A stretch of DNA of 64,000 nucleotides from Psococerastis gibbosa (Eukaryota > Arthropoda > Insecta > Psocodea > Psocidae): positions 29,228,290-29,292,289 of the forward strand of contig OZ020489.1 in NCBI GenBank assembly GCA_963971405.1, read 5' to 3'. The notes under the pieces were generated by a model. That model did not search any database. It was not told the origin of the DNA and saw only the letters and a program-made list of their open reading frames with translations. This document shows, piece after piece, positions 12,064 to 23,400 of this stretch (within the stretch, counting starts at the first letter, position 1; each line of letters begins with the position of its first letter). Made by a program: the position numbers and the translations under genes.

Positions 12064-13431
12064 TCATTGACTTGTTTTCACAGCTTTCTTTTTCTCCAAA
12101 TACTTGTTATACTGTTCAGGGATGCTCTTAAACATATTTAATTTAGCCCGTATTTGCTTCCATGTGAGCTGCAGAATATTCTTTTTATCTTTTGCCATAG
12201 CCTTATAGTCTTGGTCGTACTTGTCCAACATGTAGGTGGCGAAGGCAACAGCGTTCTTCGTAATCCTGAAAAGCTTTTCTCTAGGAGCACGCGCTTCTTC
12301 TTCCAATTTTTCGGCTACATCCTTTAGCGGCGGATTTTCAGGTACAATTCTCGCTTGTGGGTTACTAATAGCGGAATTTAAGTCATACACTAATCCCATT
12401 TGTTTTAAATTTTTCTCCACCGTCATTTTATTTGTCCAATGTTCATCAACTATTTTGCTGGAATTAAAAGATTTCACTGTAGCCACTCGTTCAGTTTGAG
12501 CCATTGCTTAAGTTGACATGATGAGCTGTCTAGGGACCTTGTTTGGCCAATCTAATGTGTACGTGTCTTAAACAATAGTGAATAATACAAGTAGGCTGCT
12601 TCTTCAACTGGGCTGGTGAGTAAAGTCCCCTGTTTGTTATTGAATGATTTGCCTCAACTATTAGCAGAAAATAAAATTGTCTCTTAAATAAAGTTTTAAT
12701 GTTGCCTAGCCTACGCATATTATTTTATTTTTTTCAATAATGAAAACATTGCACTTATGACAATAAGGGAATACATGAATGACATGATAATTCCTCCAAT
12801 AAAATACAACCAATGTACCTCATAAAAATATTGTTGAGTAGGCCTATATTTTTCCTCCCCAGAACATACTACCCCACCAAATCAACTAACAGTAAAAAAA
12901 CGTGGATTTGTTCATTAGCCCCAAGTGCTACTAAACAGATACACCAATCTGCCAGTTATTGTAAGTCATAGATATAGGCGTAGCTAAGAGATCATTCTTG
13001 TAGCCCATCGGCCTTCACGGGCGTCACTAAGATATTTTATGTTTTGATTTCCCGCGTGGCAACCCTGTGTCAGACTGAAGCGACAACCATCAGTGAATTT
13101 GAAGGTCTTTATTAGACCAATGGATTTTGGATATACGTAACTGTGTGTCATTTTTGCGCAATACTTAAGAAGTGCCCTACGAGTTCGAGTCCAGTCTGAA
13201 ATCTTCGCATCGTTTACCTACAGCATGAGTTATTCGATAATGAATAGAATAAGGAAACCACCACATGTTATACATCATGCTGTTTTATCTTGGTAGTGAT
13301 TGAACACAAATTGTCAATAACATCAACGTTACTTACCATTTTATCTTGTGCAAAACCTTCTTATTCATTCTCTTTCGGTTTTTGTCGTATAGATAAACCT
13401 TCCTTCTTTTATTTTTACGAATTCCTCCCAT
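12064..13431 (-). CDS. NOP16: Nucleolar protein 16 homologue (60S ribosome biogenesis)
   Basis: NOP16 acts in the nucleolus in assembly of the large ribosomal subunit. Exon 1 is 13431-13337 and starts with ATG (in-frame TAA just upstream), encoding a very basic N terminus rich in Arg/Lys. Exon 2 is 12457-12064. The donor GTAAGT at 13336 and the acceptor TTCCAG at 12458 join in phase 2 and create a Cys codon, giving 162 residues (human about 178). The joined reading matches the family: an IKCKIVDEHW segment, then KNLKQMGL near residue 52, and a C-terminal YDQDYKAMAKDKKN block followed by QIRAKLNMFKSIP. An open frame starting at 12504 is only exon 2 read back into the intron. AATAAA on this strand at 12028-12023 is a fitting poly(A) signal. 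It lies tail to tail with opsin-1. Confidence 0.93.
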
Positions 13432-14481
13432 GCTTTATTTCTAAAAATATAAAATAAAGCAGTTTTTCAATTTAGAAATATCCGGTAGTAAGGTTCAACT
13501 TTCAAGCTTGTAAACAAAACCAAAGTCCAAACGTGGCACTAGAATTATAGAATAGAAATCCTTCCTTTGTGAACGCACTATAGTATTGCCGCCATAATTT
13601 GGATTTTTTTCAATAAACATAATTTTAATAATATATACTGTAATATCATAGTCGGTTATAATCTGCGACCATTAGAATACCTTAAGATAAATGTAAAATT
13701 GAATTGCATTCTAGAGCCTACTTGTAGGTTAGTTAATTTTTATTATCAAATTAACGGCAACTTATTCGCAAGACATCAGCAAAGTTGTTATTAGAATTTG
13801 TACCAGAATAACATTAAGATATATCCAGTAGGATAGCTACTACTAAAGTACTACTAAGCTTAAGGCAAATCCTACGGACACCCTTGATACTCGCTGTTTG
13901 TACAAATTGGAATTTCACAAGAACTATTCGTCTATAATAAAATATAGCTACAATTGGAAGAAAACATATGGCAATCACTAACACCAGTTTGCTCTGATGT
14001 GGGTCGAGCACTCATGAAACTACGCTGGGTTTAAAAAAGCCGAAAAATCGCGGTAATTTTACTGAGGCACGCTGTACAAGAGTTGCGCGAACAGTCATCT
14101 TATAAATAATAAGAGGTGAAGCTAACATGACTCTTGATGGCGGAATACTAGCACGGTATACCTCAGTCAACTGACCGTGATTTTTCTGCTGTGACATATG
14201 GCTCAACTCAGCGTAGTTTTATAATAGCTACAATTCTGTGAACATGCGGTATTTTACTTAGAAACTGGAGTGTAATTTAATCTTGTAAAAAATCATCGTT
14301 ATTACATTACCTACGCACCGTACAATTGTATTGTTTAGTACTATCGTCGCATACAATAGGCTGCCTACTTTATACGACTGTTAAAGGGCAGTTTACCAGT
14401 GAATAGTAGAACAATACAGTCAGCAGTTACATAAACAGAAATAAAATACCTACCAATAACAATATTATAATAATAACGAAA
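13432..14481. other. NOP16 to SUPV3L1 intergenic region
   Basis: Contains the NOP16 promoter and SUPV3L1 3' UTR, both on the minus strand. An inverted pair near 14012-14040 and 14187-14222 (CATGAAACTACGCTGGGTTT and GACATATGGCTCAACTCAGC side) is loose and not classed. Confidence 0.4.
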
Positions 14482-17400
14482 CTATTTAAAAGGTTTCTTT
14501 CTCTTGTGAGGTCGTTTCGGATCTTCAGGACTACTAGACTCCCGCTGTCGCCACTCCTTCTTTAGCTCCTGCAGCATATTTGGTGTGATGAGACCCTGGG
14601 CCAGCAATCTTTCTGTCAGCTTTCCGCGGCCAATACTTGAGTCATTGTTTTCTACAACAAAAATAATGCAATTGACATGGAGGTTCTTTATTTTTATTTC
14701 ATGTAGCTTTTTACTTCAATGCTGCCAATGTCATTATATAATATATATGTATGCATATATATATATTATATAACATACTACAATTTATAACGTGTAGTCT
14801 GAGACCAAATTCATAGACATAGTATCTGAAATTTCGTCAACTCACCCACATTTTAATCCCTATCGATTATCAAATAATTGGCAAGAGTTGTAAAGAACTT
14901 GTACACGATAGTGAAAGTTTGTAGGCCTGTTGCCACTAAATGTAGATCATAACTCTGCTTCATTCCAAAAATTATCCAATTACTTACCAGTAAATGTAAC
15001 ATAGACCAGTTAAAAGTAAGATATAATGTAAAGCTCTTCTTACCTCTAATGAAAGTTTTTTTATTCCTTTCAGCATCAATATCTGCATCATCGATAGTGT
15101 CAACAGCAGCGCTGCTGACTCCAGTCTCTGAGTTCTTGAGAAGTTGAGTCAAATGTAATACGCCTTGCTGAATAATCATGTCTAACTCCTGCTGAATATC
15201 TCTTACGTGCTTCACATCGGCGAAAAGATCAGGAAATCGATAACTGAAATTTTTAGACATAACTTAAATTTGTAGAGAAACCTACGCTAACCATAATAAA
15301 AAATATAAGTAACAGCGAGGCGAGTTTACTTTATAGAAAATCGTATAGCACATTCTAAGTTACAGACGTCTAAAGATAGAAAGGAAGGAAGATTTTTAAG
15401 TATTTATAAGGATACTCAATCGATAATTTCAGCCATTACAAAGCTTTCCTTATACTAATGTATAATTAGGAAAGTAATAATGGCGTTGCTGCCTGTTTGC
15501 AGTATCAGAGGTTTTCGGACTATAGTTCATTATCTTATCCCATTATTAAGTAGTATAATTGTAATATTACTATTAGGCCTATTATATAAGGGGGGCGATA
15601 ACGTACAATGTTTTCTTTGCATAGGTATCATACTGAGGTGACATTTTGTAACCAACTCGACCAGACAAACCCCTAAGGGGGTTTTTGGTACCCTACCAAA
15701 AATTGTATGCCTGTAAGTTATTGTATTGTAATATATGCTCCTTGTCCAGGGAGTACTGGACAAGGGAAAAAAAAAATATCATACATCTGAATAAAATAAT
15801 AAAATTTCACAATGGATGTGTTGAGATTTTGAACTTGTAGGGATGCGAAAAATAAAATAGAAATAAAGCAATTTTTTACTCTCAATATGTTTGAAGTTAC
15901 CTAAGCCATAAGTACAAATCCAGGACATCAAAGCAGGCTTCGAGGTGAACCAGATCTAAAATGGTTTTGGGAGGTGGGATAGGCCATCCAATATTTCTGC
16001 ACAACCAGTCTAAAGTTATGGGCTCATTTCTGCAATACTGTCGAGCGAACTGAAACAATGAAAGGGATAATGTCAGATGTAATCTTGGATTTTGGATGAA
16101 ATTCAGACACATCAGCAGCCTGATCGAGGCGATTATAACACCGGGGTTAAATAAATGCCCTAGGATTATAACTGTAAACAAACTAATTTTGAATAGGCGC
16201 TTATTCCACCTACGTCAATACCACATTTACTATTGACTATTGACGTAGGTGGAATAAGCGCATTAGCACTTTCCATTATAAAATTATTTTCTTTACACTT
16301 TTAATACCAGAGGATTAAATAAATACCGGTATTATAATCGCCTCGATCACGCTGCAGATACATCAGAACATATGGCCGATTCGTACACCAGCAATTCGCT
16401 GAGAAAGACGTTACAGCAAGTGGGTTGATGCCAAACCCTGAGTCTACATCTTGCAGATTTTCGTCGCTGGCTTGACGCTCATGCAGGAGCACGGTTTTCC
16501 CTTCCACAGATCAGCAGCCTGATCGAGGCGATTATAATACCGGTATTTATTTGATCCCCTGGTATTAAAAATGTAAACAAGATAATTTTATAATGGAAAG
16601 TGCTATTCAAAATTTGTTTGTTTACAGTTATAATCCTAGGGTATTTATTTAACCCCGGTATTATAATCGCCCCGATCAGGCTGCTGGGGCATGCCAGCGA
16701 ACCAGAAATGTTCTGATTGGCGATTAATTTTTAACCTAAACCTGGCATTAAAAATGTCACCAAGACAATTTTACAATGGAAAGTGCTGTTCAATATTCTT
16801 TTGTTTACATTTTTAACCCCAGGAGTAACGTAATACTAATCGCCATAGTAGGCCCGCAGTAGTACAATATAATGTATCATAATAACAGAATCAGTGCATT
16901 TGCGGCGCCCCTTCACAAAATGCTTTCGTATCGTTTGCACCCAAATGCCTTGAAAACAACTTACTTTGAGAAACATAGTGCAGACAAACGGGACCTTCCT
17001 GTTAAGTGGGGCACAGCAAAATACATATCGGGCCCGCAATGGTAATGGAACATGTTGTATCATGTCGGCCAGAAATTTAAAGTCGTCCATGTTGCACATG
17101 AAATACAATGAGTCGTCTACAGTAGATAGAGTCACGAAGATGTCCTGAAATTAAACATAAGCAACATTGTCAGGACATTTAGTGGAGTGGAACGGACTAT
17201 GACTTTCCGCGATAGGTCGTTGCTTCTAGTCCCTCACGTGCTACGCTTCTTGCCATACTTCGGAGGCTATGTAAAGCAGGCTGTTCCGGGCCTTCCTCGT
17301 TGCCATCAAGATTGCCCTAAAAGTAGGCTTAGTAGTAATACAACAAAAAGTCATTATATAAAACATGAAAAAAAGGATGATCACGATCTTGCATAGTCGC

Positions 17401-20400
17401 TAGTAGGCCTATGCAGCGACGGATTTATCGAATTTAAATTTCCCAAGCCTCAGCAATGTACCACCGACCACTATATTGAGTTCATGGAGCATGCGGCCAC
17501 ACACTACAAACTAAGTTCTTGTCTTTGATTAACAATATACTAGGGTAGTACTTTGATGCGTGATATACAAACCATCAAGTTAGAAAGAGTGGAATTGGGC
17601 AAGTGATATGCATAAAGTTCAATTTGATCAGCAGTTGGATGAAGACCCGCTTTCGTAATTGGCTCTGGACTCTGACGAAGAAGATCTGTCAAAATTGGGA
17701 GATCTTCGGCTCTGAAAGTGGTAACATAGCCCTGAAAAAAATAAGGAATAAATAAGCAGGCTAAGTTTAAAAAATTTATTATTTCTTAAATTTAAAATAA
17801 GATAAAAATTAATTAAGCAGGGATCGTGCAAGTAGGGTTCAATATAATCCAGTCTACCAGCGTACGAAAAAGCAGAAAAAGATATGCAAAAAGTGATGAT
17901 GTCAAAGCCGCCATCACCATACCACTCCCCCCTTCCCAAACTGAAAGGCTTATTTGGGAAGCCACGTGAGTAACACACTACCCTTGGCATGTCTTAAGAT
18001 TTAAGAAAAGCTTGCAGTAAGGAGGCTTCCCTTAAATGGATTATGTGAATGTTGATGTGGAGTATAAAAGCTGAAGTAGCAGGCAACAAGTCGACCACAT
18101 CCGGCAGCAGCTCTCGTGGAGAAAGACTGAAGTAGTTCATTTACTGATTTTCTTCAGTTTTTTCGAAAGTAAGTACTGTAGGGCTGTAAAGGTTCGGCAG
18201 AAAAGTGTGAAATTTAAATTTGTTATTAGATATCTCAAAATTCACGATGATTATCTGACTAGTTGACCTGGTTATGTTTCGCGTCTCCAATGTCATGAAG
18301 ACCAGGGGTCAGCTGAGACAATAGCCCCAACAAAGGAATAAAAAGTGAATCCTTGTATGTATTGCAGACACCACAAAGATGTCTCCTCTGTCAGAACCGA
18401 GCTTCAGTGCTTACCAATGGGCGGGCGCGAGTGGCGGCTTCGGTAACCAAACCGTCGTCGACAAAGTCCTGCCCGAGATGATGCATCTCATCGACCCCCA
18501 TTGGTACCAATTCCCACCGATGAACCCACTCTGGCATGGCATCCTCGGCTTCATGATCGGAGTCCTGGGTTTCATCTCTATCGTCGGTAATGGCATGGTC
18601 ATCTACATCTTCTCCACGACAAAATCTCTGCGAACCCCTTCCAACCTGCTGGTCGTTAACTTGGCGTTCAGCGATTGCTTCATGATGTTCTGCATGTCGC
18701 CCGCTATGGTTATCAACTGCTACAACGAAACATGGGTGCTTGGTACGTAAAGTAACGTAGTCATAGCCAAGTTCTTGCAAAATACACTATTGTGGCTAAA
18801 ATGTCGGAATTCTGTATGAGAAATAATAATGGGAAATCATGTTGTCGTTTCTATTTCCTTTCAGGACCGTTCATGTGTGAACTCTACGCCTTGGCCGGAT
18901 CGCTGTTCGGATGTGGCTCAATCTGGACCATGACCATGATCGCTCTTGACCGTTACAACGTTATTGTTAAGGGACTGTCTGCCGCTCCTATGACCAACAA
19001 GACTGCTATGCTCCGAATTCTCTTCGTATGGGCTCTGTCCACATCATGGACCGTGTTCCCCCTTTTCGGCTGGAACAGGCAAGTTTCCATCACCATGGCA
19101 CATCCAATTCGATGCTGACATGTGTAGTAAACAATCTCATTTCATCCATTGGTTAAATTTCAGGTACGTGCCCGAGGGCAACATGACTGCTTGCGGAACT
19201 GACTACCTCACCAAGGACTGGGTCAGCCGTTCATACATCCTCATCTACTCCGTCTTCTGCTACTTCTTGCCCCTGTTCACCATCATCTACTCATACTTCT
19301 TCATCGTACAGGCTGTGTCTGAGCACGAGAAGAACATGCGAGAACAAGCAAAGAAGATGAACGTTGCTTCCCTCAGGTCTCAGGAAAACACAGACAAGTC
19401 TGCTGAATGCAAACTGGCCAAGGTAGGAATATAATATTGATAGACATGACGGTATGAAAGAGGAATACAACTGTGCCGTACCTATTCATATCTGAATTGC
19501 AACATGAATGGTAAATATGTAAAAGTGTACCTACATGTTATGCTATTCTACGTCAGTCGTTAATATCGCATAATTATTTCGTTTGGAAACCGACTCTGGA
19601 ACATTTCTTATTTACCTACGTATGCCTAATAATGGGACATTTTGCTATATTCAGGTTGCCTTGATGACCATCGGCCTCTGGTTCTTCGCGTGGACTCCAT
19701 ACCTCGTCATTAACTTCTCCGGTATCTTCGAGACTGCCTCCATCTCCCCCCTCTTCACCATCTGGGGATCTGTCTTTGCCAAGGCCAACGCAGTCTACAA
19801 CCCCATCGTCTACGGCATCAGCCATCCTAAATACCGCGCTGAACTCGAGAAGAAGTTCCCTAGTTTGGTCTGCGGATCTTCCAATGACGACCACACATCT
19901 GTAGCATCTGGTGCTACTGGTGTCACAGAAGAAAAGGCATAAGGTACTTTTATTTCGGTGTCAATGGGATTATTAGGTAACTTTTAAAAACTTCCTTAGC
20001 TGCCAAATTTCACTTTAGCCAGTATTTTAATTATTTTCCGTTTTTCTGCCAATCAGATAACTTATTGAGTCAAGCACATCATGGTCGGCGCAGTGAAGAC
20101 TGAGATACTTCTAAGCCGATTTATCAACTCTTCACTATGGGACCACTGACCTTCGCTTCACAATGGACTCACGAGTATTTGGTTATTTTGACATTTTATC
20201 TTTTGTTATTAAAGACGTAACTCTGATTTTGTGCAGTTCAATGAATTAAACATCACAGTTTTTCGTTCATTATGCGTTTTTCTTTCGAAGGACTGTTAGC
20301 AGCTTATTACCCTTAATATAAATACGAAGTGTACCCTAAAAGTAAGAGTGCAGTAAGAGGGAATTCGGAATTTTCTGCTTATAGTCAAAATTAGAGGATA

Positions 20401-23400
20401 TCGAAAAACTGGACTTGGCGGGATTCGCACCCATGATCTAGGCTAAGCCCAACCGGGGGTCTTCTTGACCACTGGACCACGAGCTCCGACAAGAAAATGT
20501 GATCTAAATCCCCTACGTATATGCTCTTATTGACATGATTCGTATTGCTAGACAGGTTAGCACAGCTACACATCTAATCGTGGGGCACTGTCTGTCACTC
20601 AAATCGCGTGAGACTCCCGTGAAGGAACTTCATCCAATTATATGTTTTTGGAGATCCGGAAAATGACAAATTGAAAAAAAAAACAATGTAAGTTACAATG
20701 CGTTTTTACCTTGCTGCGGCAGTGTGCTGACCCCTAGCCCATCTCGTTTCCATATAGTTTAACGATCAAAGAGACTAAAGTTTTTAGTTTCTAGTGCGGC
20801 TCCAAACGAATATAGACGGAAATTTGAGGGACATTTGAATCCGAGGGATATATTTGTCTACTAATTGTCTGCCTAATGCCATATGCCAAAGGTGTGCCTG
20901 TAAGTAGCCCGACTGTCAGACACATGATCGCAGAAAAGAGATGGCCCTCCATGATAAGAAGAACTTGGCACAATACTCGTACCAGTAAACGCTGTTACAA
21001 TATAGAATAGAAACTAGAATAGAACAGAATAGAAAATATGCAAAATGAGGGTTGCAATTTAGGTCCCTGGAATCGGCCAGACTGCTTTGTGACACCTATC
21101 GAATATGGTGAAGTTAACCGTTAAGAGGACATCCTACGTAGAAAATGAGCACCCCAAAATTTGTTGTTTTTATTGACTTTTTATTTTATTTTTTATTTAA
21201 TTAAAAAAGCAAGTTATTAAAGATTTGGCTCATGGAAGTTGTAGCAGACCACTTCATGCATCATATAATAGGAAATATTAAATTTTTGGTACCTTAGTTC
21301 TTTCACAAATACCAGACAGGACTAAAATTTCGCGTAATCTGGGATTTTTGGAAGAACTACAAAACTGAAAAGTATAAATACCCGATTATATTATGCTCGA
21401 AGTAGTCTTCTAAAACTTAGATGAGCCAAATTTTTAATAACTTGCTGAGTTAATTTAATAAAAAATGAAAATTATTTAATTATGGGGTGCCAATTTTTTA
21501 CGTAGCTCTTATCTCTGTATGTTCGCAAAAGTTTTGTCGTTCGGATAACTTTCACAAAAATCGCAGCTACTTCAGTAATCCAATTCGCAACGAAAAATGG
21601 AATTATCATGTGAGCATTTTCGAGCCAAGCTCTATTATGAATTTCGAAGTGGATTATTTGTACCCTAATACAAAGACAAACAGAATTCACTGGATTACAT
21701 TTTTACAACAATCTTCCTCTAGAAATAAAAACAGCAAAAAATGCATAGCAATATTTAAAAGAAATTTAAAAATTGGCTGCGAACAGAAGTTACTAACTAA
21801 ACTGAATTAACCATTTACTAACCACTAACTACCTATTATGGCAAACTGATATAACTAACCAGAATTGATTAACTACTACTTACCAATAATTATTTAACTA
21901 TTTGCATTGCGATTGAATTAATGTGTACCTAAAAGCGAAACCGCAGACGGGCTGAAGCCTTGCGGTACATAATTTTAATGTACTGAAAATTGAGAATGTG
22001 CAAAGAAAATTTATAAGATAGGCTACTATTGTTATAAGAAACATGTCGTTAGGAACAATTTTACCTATGAATATTTGTTGGAAATCAGTTCACTAACTGA
22101 CAGGAGAAGCATGAATGATGTTAATGCTGTAATATCCTATCAAATATGTTTGAATGGTCTTCCCTCCTAGTGAATATTAATATCCATGTCCCTTCAAACA
22201 CCCGGCACAAAAGTCTGTTTTATATGAATTTGTACAGCACTAACTACCTACAAGAACTTGGTCTCCACAGAATCCAAACCAGGTGTAATATTCTTAATCT
22301 GAAGTGTAACATAGATATATTCCATGGATCAGTAAATACGTAGCATTAGGAGGAAAGCCTTACAGAAACACGAGTAAGGCGGGTATTCCACCGGCGATTT
22401 TACTTCCAATTTGATTTTGACATTGACGTTTGTTTTGTTTTAATGAGACTATTATGTAGATACTTAACTTAGACCTATCTATTATAAATTAAGTCATAAT
22501 ATGGTAGACTGGTAGAGACTTATTAATGATGTCTGCTACCATATAACTTAACTTATAATAGATAAGTTAAGTATCTATATAATAGTCTCCTTAAAACAAA
22601 ACAAACGTCAATGACAAAATCAAATTGGAAATAAAATTGCCCAGTGGAATAGCCGCCTTATAATACCACATGCACCGTTATTATTCCACTTGTAGCAACT
22701 TAATAAAAATTGGAGTGTTTCCGTTTATTATAATATTTATTTATTTATTTAAACTCTGTATCGAAATTGGATCAATATAATAATAATAGTAATAATAATG
22801 TAGGCCTATTGATCAACTCATTTCTACATTGAACGATGAAGCCCCATCCAAAACAATCGCAAGGGTGGAAATTAGGTATTTTCGGACTAGAAGGCAATAT
22901 ATTATTAGCAGACAATGCATGTCCTACAACATAATAGTTAAAGAATCGGTACGAGTGGACCCGTACATGCTTTAATAATTAGGAGTAAATAAATAAATAT
23001 CGACTTTTGTTGTTCTATTACTAAGCCAACCTAGCGGAGTATAAAGCTATAAAGCCCTCTCTTACACTGAACTAGGAAAGCCCGGGACAGCCTGCTTTAC
23101 ATGCCCTCCAAAGTATGGCCAGAAAATGTAGCAAGTGTGGAACTCGAACCAACAACCTTTCGGGTGAAAGTCGGAGTCTGTACCACTACTCTGCATTTCC
23201 TTACAATTATGTTCATACGCAGAACATACTAAAACATATGACCAGGCTAACCTTTCAAGGGCTCCTTCTTCTATGCAAGGCTACGGAACTCTGGACCACC
23301 CCTCATAACAAGTCACAAAAGCTACAGTTGTAAGTATTTCGGAATTTTCTGACTTTTTGAAAAACATACGGATATTCGAAGGTTAAACTGAATTTCGGAA

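Noticed and set aside
12236-12499. Plus-strand 87-codon frame
   Set aside because: Shadow of NOP16 exon 2 on the other strand.
12458-12504. NOP16 starting at the ATG at 12504 as a one-exon gene
   Set aside because: The upstream basic exon at 13337-13431 joins in phase and restores the family start; the ATG at 12504 is in the intron.
18391-18780. 129-codon antisense frame repeated at all three nested opsins
   Set aside because: It lies opposite the first coding exon and is conserved only because the exon is conserved; composition (His/Asp/Glu rich) is the mirror of codon bias, with no family resemblance.
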